This document shows positions 1 to 7,043 of a stretch of DNA of 22,142 nucleotides, one piece after another (positions within the stretch are counted from its first letter, which is position 1; every line of letters starts with the position of its first letter). The stretch lies in assembly GCA_964649195.1 (NCBI GenBank), contig CAZYPK010000082.1, positions 1-22,142 of the forward strand, written 5' to 3'. The DNA comes from JTS-RE9 sp964649195 (GTDB lineage Bacteria > Planctomycetota > Phycisphaerae > Phycisphaerales > Phycisphaeraceae). Below the pieces are notes generated by a model. The model did not search any database, was not told where the DNA came from, and saw only the letters and a program-made list of their open reading frames with translations. Made by a program: the position numbers and the translations under genes.

Positions 1-108
1 CCCGCACCCCACGATGTGGACGATAACCGAAGATCGGGAGCGATGCCGCGCGGGGAATGGTTGGGGTTGCAGGATGGGGTGGATGACAGTGAATCGGGGG
101 ATTGCCAC

Positions 109-120
109 GCCGCAAGCGGC
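109..120. repeat. Short palindrome, core of the GCCGC-N2-GCGGC repeat
   Basis: The palindrome GCCGCAAGCGGC is the reverse complement of the core of a repeat that recurs at 3991-4006, 11337-11352 and 14174-14189. This copy lacks the outer AA/TT pairs, so it is a degenerate or chance match. No gene is supported in 1-329. The first 100 bases show nothing else that I can interpret. Confidence 0.35.
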
Positions 121-161
121 CTGGGTGTGAGGTGATTCGGGAATCCCTGTTTTATTCCTTC

Positions 162-299
162 GGCTCATGTACCCGCCGTGGTGCCAAGCCCGATGGCGAG
201 GGCCGCCGAACCGTCGGGGTATTCTGTGCGCGGCGCCGATACCCCGACGGCTCGCCAAGCCTCGCCATCGGGCTTGACGCCACATTCGGTACATGAGCC
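162..299. repeat. 138-base imperfect palindromic repeat element
   Basis: Three pairs of perfectly complementary segments nest around a 16-base centre. The 12-base segment 162-173 pairs with 288-299, the 16-base segment 186-201 pairs with 260-275, and the 12-base segment 211-222 pairs with 239-250. The parts between them are only partly complementary. The whole could fold as one long hairpin in DNA or RNA. It lies 30 bases past the stop of the minus-strand isomerase gene. Reading frames across it look like low-complexity shadows and not like a protein. It resembles a non-autonomous palindromic element; no transposase or target duplication is visible. Confidence 0.75.
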
Positions 300-329
300 A
301 TTCCTTCATGCGCTTCCATCCATGCGCCT

Positions 330-1235
330 CTATTTTCCGCCTCTCGCTTTTCCCACGATCTCCCGCAGCGTTTGCAGGTGTTTCGGGATCGCCTCATAGG
401 GTTCCTCGGCGGCTTCGTATTCCAGCACGATGTAGCCGCTGTAGTCGGCTTCCTTGAGTATGTTCACCACGCGGGGCAGGTCGGTCGGCTGGGCTTTGCC
501 GGCGATCTTCAACTCCACCTTGATCTGGGCGTTGACGGCATAGGGCGCGATCTTCGCCATGTCCTCGTAAGGCGTCGTCGAACTGAAATTGCCCGAATCG
601 AAATTGATGGCGAACCAGGGCGACTTGACCGCCTTGGCGATCTGAAGCAGGCGATCGACCTTCATGGTGAAGTCGTGGTTTTCCATCGCCAGGATGATGC
701 CGCGTTTGCCTGCGTGATCGCAGACTTCCTCGAGTGCGGGGATGCAGCGTTTGATGGCGTCCTCCTCGCTGACGCCTTTGGGCGGGTTGCCTGCGAAGAC
801 GCGGATGACCGGCGCCCCCAGGTCGGCATAGACATCGATCCATCCCTTCGTGTCGGCCATCTGTTTGTCGAGAGCGGGGCCGGGATCGACGGTGAAGTTG
901 TTGCCGATCGCTCCGCCGGAGATGTCGAGTCCTGCGACATGGGCGCGGCGTTTGAGGCCGTGGATGTAATCGGGCGTGATGTTCTGCGGGAAGTAGTAGG
1001 CGGTGAGTTCGACGGCATCGAGGTTCAGCTTCGCCCCGTAATCGATGAAGCCGGGCAGATCGAGATGCCCCGGCGCATCGGGTTTGAGGACGAGGTATTT
1101 CCGCAGCGAGTAGGCGGCGAGGCTGAGCTTGAAGATCGCCTTACCCGGCCGCTGAAGCGGTTCGATGGCCAGTGAAGGCGTCGCCAGGGCGAAGGTGGAA
1201 GCGGCCAGAAAAGCACGGCGGGAAATCGTGTTCAT
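330..1235 (-). CDS. Tat-exported sugar phosphate isomerase/epimerase (TIM barrel)
   Basis: This 301-residue protein resembles the xylose-isomerase-like TIM-barrel superfamily that planctomycetes export in many copies. The N-terminus has a twin-arginine motif (SRRAFLAAS, Arg6-Arg7) and a hydrophobic stretch to about residue 23, so Tat export is likely. Probable metal ligands are Glu185 in AMENHD, Asp213 in NFDSGN and a Glu in LEYE (272-274). Where many relatives have an HxKD motif, this protein reads QIKVE (Gln237), so one ligand may differ. The ATG at 1235 is chosen over upstream in-frame starts because AAGGAGG lies 5 bases before it (1241-1247) and the signal peptide begins there. The gene is divergent from the SMP-30 gene, and a shared sugar-acid or polysaccharide pathway is an inference. 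The substrate is unknown. Confidence 0.85.
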   Translation of the reverse strand: MNTISRRAFLAASTFALATPSLAIEPLQRPGKAIFKLSLAAYSLRKYLVLKPDAPGHLDLPGFIDYGAKLNLDAVELTAYYFPQNITPDYIHGLKRRAHVAGLDISGGAIGNNFTVDPGPALDKQMADTKGWIDVYADLGAPVIRVFAGNPPKGVSEEDAIKRCIPALEEVCDHAGKRGIILAMENHDFTMKVDRLLQIAKAVKSPWFAINFDSGNFSSTTPYEDMAKIAPYAVNAQIKVELKIAGKAQPTDLPRVVNILKEADYSGYIVLEYEAAEEPYEAIPKHLQTLREIVGKARGGK

Positions 1236-1280
1236 GAGAACCTCCTTGAGGGATGGTTCATGGTAACAGCGCGGGCAACT

Positions 1281-1455
1281 GCATATGACTTCGGGAGGGC
1301 GAGGCTCCGGGAGGGCGAGGCTCCCGCCGAGCCGTCTGTTGACGAAGCCTGTCCGCAGGCTGAGGAAACAGAACTCGCGCGGAGGACCACCGGATATCGG
1401 CAGTGCAAGGCGCAAGTGAAGAACGGCTCAGCGGGAGCTTCGCCCTCCCATATGC
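1281..1455. mobile_element. MITE-like inverted-repeat element (GGGAGGGCGAGGCTCC type)
   Basis: This 175-base element is bounded by GCATATG (1281-1287) and CATATGC (1449-1455). Inside these lie 27-base inverted repeats at 1309-1335 and 1423-1449, with two mismatches. The left end carries a 16-base tandem duplication (1292-1307 and 1308-1323). There is no internal gene. It fills most of the 347-base gap between two divergent genes, so it could carry or displace their promoters. A partial copy with the same GCATATG end starts at 22100. Repeats of this kind translate as GEAPAEP in planctomycete proteins, as far as I recall. No target duplication is evident. Confidence 0.75.
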
Positions 1456-1582
1456 GCCGGCCCTGGGTGGCAGCGCACGCATCCATTTTCCGCTTTTCAC
1501 GATCCCCCGCGTTCGTTACGCTGTCGGCTGATTCATCCGTGAAGGTCCGCCGTCCGTTTCTCATCATCAAGGATGTTCCATC

Positions 1583-2659
1583 ATGAAATCAGCATCTTCA
1601 TCGCCTGCGAATCGCTCCGCGTTCAATCGTCGCGCCTTCCTCGCCGGCGCTGCCGCCATTGCGGGCGGCGCCGTCGCGGCGATGGCGCGCGATTACGGCA
1701 GCGGCGCAGCGCCGGTGCGGTATCCCGATCCCGACCTGGTGACGCTCGACAAACGCTTCAACAAATACAAGCTGGGCAACACGCCGATCCGGCGCATTTA
1801 CCACAGCAAGAACTGCCTCTGGACCGAAGGCCCGGCGTGGAACGGCGTTGGCCGGTATCTCATCTGGTCCGACATCCCCAACGACCGCCAGATGCGATAC
1901 CTCGATGAGGATGGCCACATCAGCGAAAACTTCCGCAACCCCGCAGGCAACAGCAACGGCAACACCTTCGATCATCAGGGCAGGCAACTCTCCTGCGAAC
2001 ATGGCAACCGCCGCGTGGTGCGGTACGAATACGATGGTAAAGTCACCATCCTCGCCGACAAGTTTGATGGCAAACCCTTCAACGCCCCCAACGATGTCGT
2101 CGTGCATCCCAACGGCGACATCTGGTTCACCGACCCCGGCTACGGCTCGATGATGAACTACGAAGGCAACAAGGGGCCGCTGCTCCTGAAGGAATCGGTC
2201 TATCGCATCGATGGCAAGACCGCCGCCATCGGCAAAGTCACCGAAGAACTCGACAAGCCCAACGGCCTGTGCTTCTCGCCTGATTACAAGAAGCTCTACA
2301 TCGCGGACACCGGCGGCCCGAAGAACATCAAGGTGTTTGACGTGACCGATGAAGGCAAACTCACCGGCGGCAAGGAGTTTGTCTCCATGAAACTCGATGG
2401 CTTTGATCGGCCCGGCAATGCCGATGGCATCCGCGCCGATGTCGATGGCAACATCTGGGCCTCCGCAGGCTGGGTCGGCGACGGGTACGACGGGGTGCAT
2501 ATCTTCGCCCCCGATGGCGTTCGCATCGGGCAGGTCAAGCTGCCGGAGATATGCTCGAACGTCTGCTTCGGCGGCCGCAAGCGAAACCGCCTCTTCATGA
2601 CCGCCAGCCAGTCGGTCTATGCGGTCTATGTCGAAACGCAGGGCGCTCACATCACCTGA
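1583..2659 (+). CDS. Tat-exported SMP-30/gluconolactonase/LRE family protein
   Basis: The 358-residue product is a six-bladed beta-propeller of the SMP-30/gluconolactonase family, which hydrolyses sugar lactones to aldonic acids using one divalent metal. A twin-arginine signal (NRRAFLAGA, Arg16-Arg17) precedes a Gly/Ala-rich hydrophobic segment, so the enzyme is probably periplasmic. Likely metal ligands are Glu82 in TEGPAW, an Asn in FNAPND (167-170), and Asp281 in GNADGIRAD. The motif DKPNGLCFSPD (about 224-234) is typical of the family. AAGGA lies shortly upstream of the ATG. The 3' end overlaps the convergent gene by 8 bases (2652-2659). The pairing with a divergent sugar isomerase suggests secreted carbohydrate catabolism. 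The substrate cannot be read from the sequence. Confidence 0.88.
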   Translation: MKSASSSPANRSAFNRRAFLAGAAAIAGGAVAAMARDYGSGAAPVRYPDPDLVTLDKRFNKYKLGNTPIRRIYHSKNCLWTEGPAWNGVGRYLIWSDIPNDRQMRYLDEDGHISENFRNPAGNSNGNTFDHQGRQLSCEHGNRRVVRYEYDGKVTILADKFDGKPFNAPNDVVVHPNGDIWFTDPGYGSMMNYEGNKGPLLLKESVYRIDGKTAAIGKVTEELDKPNGLCFSPDYKKLYIADTGGPKNIKVFDVTDEGKLTGGKEFVSMKLDGFDRPGNADGIRADVDGNIWASAGWVGDGYDGVHIFAPDGVRIGQVKLPEICSNVCFGGRKRNRLFMTASQSVYAVYVETQGAHIT

Positions 2660-3050
2660 TGGTTGCCTTGCGCAGCTGCTGTCCCGACCATCCCGCTTCG
2701 ATCGCGCCCAGGGCGATCACCGCCACGCCCATCGCACTGTAATCGCGCTGCGGGGTGGCGCTGACCATGAGCATCACGCCGATGGTGATCCAGATCAGGC
2801 CCATGATCAGGTGTATCAGCAGGCCGCGTTTGATGGTGGAGCGGGCTTCGCGCCTGGCCTGCGCCTGCTGTCTGACCTCATCGATTTTCCGCACGAACTC
2901 CACCGCGTCGGCCTGCTTCCAGCCCTGTTTCACCAGTTCCCCCGCCACTTCCTCGACGCTTTTGCCATTGACCAGCCCCAGGGCGATCGCGTCGGCGACT
3001 TTGCGGGTCGCCTGCGATGCTTCGCCTTGTTGGTCGGTCGATTGAACCAT
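2652..3050 (-). CDS. Small two-helix membrane protein of unknown function
   Basis: I do not recognise this 132-residue protein. Residues 1-75 are soluble, charged and predicted helical, with a segment (SVEEVAGELVKQGW, 31-44) that reads like a small helical binding domain. Residues 76-96 and 106-123 are hydrophobic and likely transmembrane helices, separated by a short polar turn with SATPQRDYS. The much longer open frame upstream on this strand is a shadow of folE2. I place the start at the ATG at 3050 because the membrane-protein-like composition begins there; no clear Shine-Dalgarno site is visible. Its stop overlaps the SMP-30 stop tail to tail, and its 5' end is divergent from folE2. Confidence 0.7.
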   Translation of the reverse strand: MVQSTDQQGEASQATRKVADAIALGLVNGKSVEEVAGELVKQGWKQADAVEFVRKIDEVRQQAQARREARSTIKRGLLIHLIMGLIWITIGVMLMVSATPQRDYSAMGVAVIALGAIEAGWSGQQLRKATIR

Positions 3051-3068
3051 CACATTCACCGGCAGGTT

Positions 3069-3097
3069 TTGCCTTGGACCCTTTGCATTCCTAGTAT
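3069..3097 (+). promoter_or_regulatory. Possible sigma-70 promoter for folE2
   Basis: TTGCCT (3069-3074) and TAGTAT (3092-3097) are separated by 17 bases, with 4 of 6 matches to each consensus hexamer. Transcription would begin near 3104. That excludes the in-frame ATG at 3096 and supports the folE2 start at 3156. This is a motif match only. Confidence 0.35.
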
Positions 3098-3155
3098 GGC
3101 CAACCCCATGAAACCCACGCCCTCCACACCGGGTGATGACCAAGGACCCCGCGCC

Positions 3156-3992
3156 ATGTCCACCCCTGCGACATCCGACACGACTTCCGCCGCCGGTATG
3201 CCTGATGTGCAAGGCTCGGCCGATGATCGCAACGTCGCCATCGACCGCGTGGGCGTCAAGAACATCCGCTATCCGATCACCCTCAAGTGCCCGGCCACCG
3301 GCGGCGTGCAGCATACCGTCGCCCGCGTCAACATGTTCGTCGGCCTTCCGCATTACCAGAAGGGCACGCACATGTCGCGCTTCCTCGAGGTGCTCAACAA
3401 GCATCACGAGCAGTTGCGTTCCGATCAGATGATGGATGTCTGCCGGGACATGAAAAAACGCCTCGAAGCCAGGGATGCGCATCTCGAGCTGAGCTTCCCT
3501 TACTTCATCCACAAGAAGGCGCCGGTCACCAGATCCGAAGGCATGATCGACATCGAAGTCACCTTCGAGGCCACCTGCGAAGGCGACCCCGCCAACGACC
3601 AGTTCATCATGGGCCTGAAGATTCCCGCGACCAGCCTGTGCCCATGCTCCAAGGAAATCTCCGCCTACGGCGCCCACAACCAGCGCTGCGAGATGGAGGT
3701 GCGGGTGCAGTTCCACCCCGGCAAATACATGTGGATCGAGGACCTGTTCAACCTCGTCGAACAATGCGCCAGCGCCCCGGTCTATGCGGTGCTCAAACGG
3801 CCCGATGAAAAGTTCGTCACCGAAGAGGCCTACGACAATCCCAAGTTCGTCGAGGACATCGTCCGCGATCTGGCCCTGGCGCTGAACACCGAAAAACGCA
3901 TCTGCTGGTACAAGGTGACCAGCGAAAACTTCGAATCGATCCACAACCACAACGCCTACGCCCTGATCGAGCGCGACAAACGCAAGGAATAA
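3156..3992 (+). CDS. folE2: GTP cyclohydrolase FolE2 (type IB)
   Basis: FolE2 converts GTP to 7,8-dihydroneopterin triphosphate, the first step of folate and deazapurine (queuosine) synthesis, and can replace zinc-dependent FolE. The family signatures are all present in the 278-residue product: DVQ and RVGVKNIRYPI near the N-terminus, KGTHMSRF (69-76), the metal-site loop SLCPCSKEIS followed by YGAHNQR (Cys162, Cys164, His174), and NHNAYA near the C-terminus. The ATG at 3156 is preferred over 3096 and 3108 because AAGGA lies 9 bases before it (3142-3146); 3198 (MPDVQ) is another option. It heads a same-strand run with the glutaredoxin-like gene (39-base gap) and fdhD. Its TAA is the first part of a palindrome. 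Confidence 0.93.
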   Translation: MSTPATSDTTSAAGMPDVQGSADDRNVAIDRVGVKNIRYPITLKCPATGGVQHTVARVNMFVGLPHYQKGTHMSRFLEVLNKHHEQLRSDQMMDVCRDMKKRLEARDAHLELSFPYFIHKKAPVTRSEGMIDIEVTFEATCEGDPANDQFIMGLKIPATSLCPCSKEISAYGAHNQRCEMEVRVQFHPGKYMWIEDLFNLVEQCASAPVYAVLKRPDEKFVTEEAYDNPKFVEDIVRDLALALNTEKRICWYKVTSENFESIHNHNAYALIERDKRKE

Positions 3993-4006
3993 GCCGCTCG
4001 CGGCTT
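3991..4006. repeat. Palindrome overlapping the folE2 stop codon
   Basis: AAGCCGC-TC-GCGGCTT is a 7-bp stem with a 2-base centre. Its first two bases are the last two of the TAA stop. The same unit, with TT in the centre, occurs at 11337-11352 and 14174-14189, each followed by CGC. No T-run follows, so it is not a classical terminator. Confidence 0.7.
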
Positions 4007-4031
4007 CGCTCCGCACCTCCCCCAACGCTCC

Positions 4032-4286
4032 ATGACCCTCACCCTCTACACCCGCGAAGGCTGTCACCTGTGCCACCGCCTGGTCGAGATGATCCAGCCC
4101 TGGCTCGATGAACATCACATCACACTGGAGCGCTGCGACATCGAAACGAACGATGTCTGGTACGAAACCTACCGGTCGCGCATCCCGGCGCTGACTTGCG
4201 ACAACCGCGTGATCCTCGAAGGCAAGCCGGATGAGGAACAGGTGCGCACCACGATGAATGAGTTGATCGCCCGCAACAATATTTAG
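4032..4286 (+). CDS. Glutaredoxin-like small thioredoxin-fold protein (DUF836 type)
   Basis: This 84-residue protein is a minimal glutaredoxin fold. It opens with beta strand TLTLYT, then the redox pair Cys11 and Cys14 (CHLC), a helix, a second strand (TLERCDI), and a probable cis-proline turn at Pro52 in SRIPAL. The strand VILEG and a C-terminal helix follow. This matches the glutaredoxin-like DUF836 family, whose members are likely thiol-disulfide carriers; no partner can be named from sequence. No Shine-Dalgarno site is visible before the ATG. It sits 39 bases after folE2 and 61 before fdhD on the same strand, so co-transcription is plausible. The TAG stop is part of a palindromic repeat. 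Confidence 0.82.
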   Translation: MTLTLYTREGCHLCHRLVEMIQPWLDEHHITLERCDIETNDVWYETYRSRIPALTCDNRVILEGKPDEEQVRTTMNELIARNNI

Positions 4287-4306
4287 CCGTTCGCCCAGGC
4301 GAACGG
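4287..4306. repeat. Palindrome CCGTTCGCC/GGCGAACGG abutting the glutaredoxin stop
   Basis: Nine-base arms with a 2-base centre directly follow the TAG stop at 4284-4286. The shared unit extends upstream as TTTAG, because the inverted copy at 10091-10110 is followed by CTAAA. The stop codon is therefore part of the repeated sequence. Confidence 0.75.
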
Positions 4307-4347
4307 ACGCATCACATCCAACACCCACTCACTACGATGTCACCGCC

Positions 4348-5184
4348 ATGACATCCACCACCCGTCCGATCATCCGCATCACCGGCACCGAGTCGCAATC
4401 GACCTTCGATCAACTCGCCATCGAAGAACCCCTCGAAATCCGCATCGGCGCCGACCCCCTGGCCATCACCATGCGAACCCCCGGCTCCCCCGGCTCCGAT
4501 GCCGATCTCGCGGCCGGCTTCTGCCTGACCGAAGGCATCATCGATCATGCCGATGAAATCGAATCGATCGAGCCTTGCCGCATTGCGGAATATGGCAACG
4601 TGGTCATCGTGAGACTGACCGATGAAGCGATGGCTTGCCGCCGGGAGCGGATCGCCTGCGGCAAACGCGAGCTTTACATGTCCAGTTCCTGCGGGCTGTG
4701 CGGCAAACAATCGATCGATCGCATCCGGCGAAGCATCCGCCCCATCACCGGCAGCTTGACCATCACTCCCGCTCTGCTCGCCTCTCTGCCCGGTCGTATG
4801 CGCGAGGCGCAACCCACCTTCGACGCCACCGGCGGCCTGCACGCCAGCGCTCTCTTCTCATCCACCGGCGAGCTGCGCATCCTGCGCGAAGATGTCGGCC
4901 GCCACAACGCGCTCGACAAGCTCATCGGCTGTGCCCTGCTCACCGGGCAGCTTCCGCTGAGCCGGTCGATCCTGCTCGTCAGCGGACGGGCGAGTTTTGA
5001 ACTGATTCAGAAAGCCGCCGTCGCAGGCATTCCGCTGCTGGCCGCCGTCGGCGCACCGAGCAGCCTGGCGGTCGATCTGGCGCAGAGCGCCGGCATGACG
5101 CTCATCGGTTTCCTGCGCCAGGAGCGCATGAACATCTACACCCATCCGCAGCGGGTGATCGGAACGGATTCTGTCATGCCTTGA
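4348..5184 (+). CDS. fdhD: Formate dehydrogenase accessory sulfurtransferase FdhD
   Basis: FdhD takes sulfur from IscS and transfers it to the molybdenum cofactor that is inserted into formate dehydrogenase, activating it. The 278-residue length is normal. Diagnostic motifs are the redox cysteine pair in SSCGLCGK (Cys115, Cys118), ATGGLHASALF (160-170), REDVGRHNALDK (180-191), SGRASFELIQKAA (212-224) and APSSLAVDLA (236-245). The ending GFLRQERMNIY is also typical. No strong Shine-Dalgarno site precedes the ATG. A formate dehydrogenase is not in the window. The gene follows folE2 and the glutaredoxin-like gene on the same strand and overlaps the convergent amine oxidase by 11 bases. Confidence 0.95.
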   Translation: MTSTTRPIIRITGTESQSTFDQLAIEEPLEIRIGADPLAITMRTPGSPGSDADLAAGFCLTEGIIDHADEIESIEPCRIAEYGNVVIVRLTDEAMACRRERIACGKRELYMSSSCGLCGKQSIDRIRRSIRPITGSLTITPALLASLPGRMREAQPTFDATGGLHASALFSSTGELRILREDVGRHNALDKLIGCALLTGQLPLSRSILLVSGRASFELIQKAAVAGIPLLAAVGAPSSLAVDLAQSAGMTLIGFLRQERMNIYTHPQRVIGTDSVMP

Positions 5185-6676
5185 TCACGCCATCGCGCTT
5201 GGCGATTCGCCTGGCCAGTTCGGCGCCGCTGCTGAGGCCGCCTTCCATGTAGCCGGCGAATTTGAAGCAGGTGTGTTCGCCGGCAAAGTGCAGGCACCCG
5301 CGCCCTGCGCGCAGCGTCGGGCCGGCCCGCATGATCTGACCGGGAGCCGCGAAGGAGTAGCCGCCCAGCGTCCACGGATCGCCGGGCCAGTCCATCATCG
5401 TCGCGCTGATCAGGCTTGCGGAGTAGCCGGGGTAGCGGGCTTCGAGCGTCTTGCGATAGTGATCGTGCATGGCCTGTGTTGTCGGATGCGTGCGATCCGT
5501 TTCCGCCGCCTTGCCGCCGGAGAATGCGACCATCGCCGCCCCGTTATCGCCAGGCTGATTGTCCGTCGCCTCCCACGTCTGGCTCACCGCGCCATCGGTC
5601 AGGCTGTCGGGGGACTGCCCCTTTTCCTTCCAGAACCGCGTCTTCAAGGCGGAGATGTATTTCACCGCGACACCCATCTGCGGCTTGAGTTCATCAGGCA
5701 GCGCAGGCTCGATGGCGATCTTGTGCCAGACCGAAGGCGGCGTCGCCAGCACCACTTCATCGGCGAGAATCCGCGAGCCATCGGAGCAGGTGATGGTCAC
5801 GCCCTTGTCGTTTTCCTTGATGCTCGTCGCAGCCCGCTTGAGGCGGATGTTCTGCATGCCGATGGCGTTGGCGAGTTTCGTCGCCAGTTGCTGGTTGCCG
5901 CCTTTGCAGCGATAGACTTCGCTTTCGGTCCAGTAGGCTTCGCCGCCGCCGCCCTTGATGGAGGTGAGCATGGTGAGCAGGCCTTGCTGTTCGAGCTCGA
6001 CCGCATTGTCCGAGGCAAGCTGGGCCTTGAGCGCGAGGCGGGTGATGTCCGAGACTTCCAGTTTCTTCCACCAGTCACTCAGCGGCAACGCATCGATGGC
6101 GGCGGCATCGGGCGAGAGCCAGGGCTGATCCGCATCGATCGGCTCGGCCTGTCCGTTGAGAGTCGCAAAAGCGGCGTCCATCTCCTCCCACATCGCCTCA
6201 GCTTCCTTTTCATCGAGCCGCTTGCCGCCGAGGATGATGGGCATCTCCAGTTCTTCATCTTCGGTGACATCGATGAACTCCAGCCCGAACTTTTCCCGGT
6301 ACGCCACCCACATCGGATGATTGGAGCCGATCAGTTCGCCGCCCAGTTCGACGTTCTTGCCGGGCGTGAAGGTCTGCGAGCTGAAGACGCGCCCGCCGAC
6401 CCGTGAACGAGGATCAACGATCGTCACGCGATAGCCCGCCGCAGCCAGTTCATATCCGCACGCCAGCCCGGCAAAGCCCGCGCCGATGATCGCGATGTGC
6501 TTCGCATCCGCCGCCGGCTTGAAGCGTCCGTCGCCATCGTTGGCGCAGCCGGCCATGTTTGAAAGCAACAGGCCGGACGTGGCCGCCAGAGAAGCCTTGA
6601 GAAACCCGCGACGGGTCACGGCATCCACCGACCGGCCATAACGACGGGACAGACGCGCAAAAACAGATCGTGACAT
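5174..6676 (-). CDS. Tat-exported flavin monoamine oxidase family protein, probable lipoprotein
   Basis: The 500-residue product is an FAD-dependent amine oxidase of the monoamine/polyamine/L-amino-acid oxidase superfamily. A twin-arginine motif (TRRGFLKAS, Arg22-Arg23) and a hydrophobic stretch lead to NMAGC, a lipobox-like site with Cys44, so the protein is probably a Tat-exported lipoprotein. The Rossmann FAD motif GAGFAG is at 65-70, followed by an acidic strand end (Asp88) and the RVGGR motif. The C-terminal FAD contact FAGEHT lies near residue 460 and is followed by GYMEGGLSSG. Start: the ATG at 6676 has AAGGGG 7 bases upstream (6684-6689). The substrate is unknown; a secreted amine oxidase would make an aldehyde, ammonia and peroxide outside the cytoplasm. 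Confidence 0.88.
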   Translation of the reverse strand: MSRSVFARLSRRYGRSVDAVTRRGFLKASLAATSGLLLSNMAGCANDGDGRFKPAADAKHIAIIGAGFAGLACGYELAAAGYRVTIVDPRSRVGGRVFSSQTFTPGKNVELGGELIGSNHPMWVAYREKFGLEFIDVTEDEELEMPIILGGKRLDEKEAEAMWEEMDAAFATLNGQAEPIDADQPWLSPDAAAIDALPLSDWWKKLEVSDITRLALKAQLASDNAVELEQQGLLTMLTSIKGGGGEAYWTESEVYRCKGGNQQLATKLANAIGMQNIRLKRAATSIKENDKGVTITCSDGSRILADEVVLATPPSVWHKIAIEPALPDELKPQMGVAVKYISALKTRFWKEKGQSPDSLTDGAVSQTWEATDNQPGDNGAAMVAFSGGKAAETDRTHPTTQAMHDHYRKTLEARYPGYSASLISATMMDWPGDPWTLGGYSFAAPGQIMRAGPTLRAGRGCLHFAGEHTCFKFAGYMEGGLSSGAELARRIAKRDGVIKA

Positions 6677-6742
6677 GTGAATACCCCTTGTTTGGTGTGG
6701 ACAGGAACCAGAACGACAGTCTATCAAATCCACCGGAGGCAA

Positions 6743-6887
6743 AAGCTCCAAATCACAAAGCCCAAATCTCAAACAAACTCGGAAGCGAACCAAAGCAGGC
6801 AAAACCGATCCGAATCCGGATGCCGTTTGATTGCATTTTTTGTTTTTTGGAGCTTGTTTGGAGTTTGAGATTTGTCATTTGGAACTT
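6743..6887. repeat. AT-rich imperfect inverted-repeat element upstream of aspS
   Basis: The left arm at 6743-6780 is the imperfect reverse complement of the right arm at 6850-6887. Shared blocks include AAGCTCCAAAT / ATTTGGAACTT and CAAATCTCAAAC / GTTTGAGATTTG. The composition is much more AT-rich than the flanking genes, and a run of T follows 6836. The CAAATCTC word is the same as in the arrays around trmD. No gene is present in 6677-7043; this element and the aspS promoter account for most of it. Confidence 0.6.
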
Positions 6888-6939
6888 CCGACAGAGTGGG
6901 TGCCGGGAATTAAACGCCCTGCGCCTGCGTCTCCGCCAT

Positions 6940-6969
6940 CTGACACGCCTTGCCGCCGGATGCTATCAT
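6940..6969 (+). promoter_or_regulatory. Extended -10 sigma-70 promoter for aspS
   Basis: CTGACA (6940-6945, 5 of 6) and TATCAT (6964-6969, 5 of 6) are 18 bases apart, and TGC directly precedes the -10 box as an extended element. Transcription would start near 6976, leaving a leader of about 68 bases before the aspS ATG. This is the best promoter match in the window, but it rests on motif alone. Confidence 0.55.
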
Positions 6970-7043
6970 TGTCCCTCTTTCGACCGGCCTGTGTCCGGTT
7001 TCGATTCGCTCCCCGACTCCCACCTGTTCCGAAAGTCCGTCCG

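Noticed and set aside
372..1175. Long plus-strand open frame antisense to the isomerase gene
   Set aside because: It lies opposite a clear TIM-barrel gene with a Shine-Dalgarno site; its protein is a low-complexity shadow of GC-rich codon bias.
3156..3992. QueF, the nitrile reductase, as an alternative name for folE2
   Set aside because: KGTHMSRF, SLCPCSKEIS with YGAHNQR, and NHNAYA are FolE2 signatures.
4287..4306. Intrinsic terminator after the glutaredoxin-like gene
   Set aside because: The stem is strong, but no T-run follows, and the unit recurs in inverted orientation elsewhere, so it is better called a repeat.
3051..4328. Upstream part of a 558-codon minus-strand frame opposite folE2 and the glutaredoxin-like gene
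   Set aside because: Only its last 132 codons read like a protein; the rest mirrors folE2 and the glutaredoxin-like gene.
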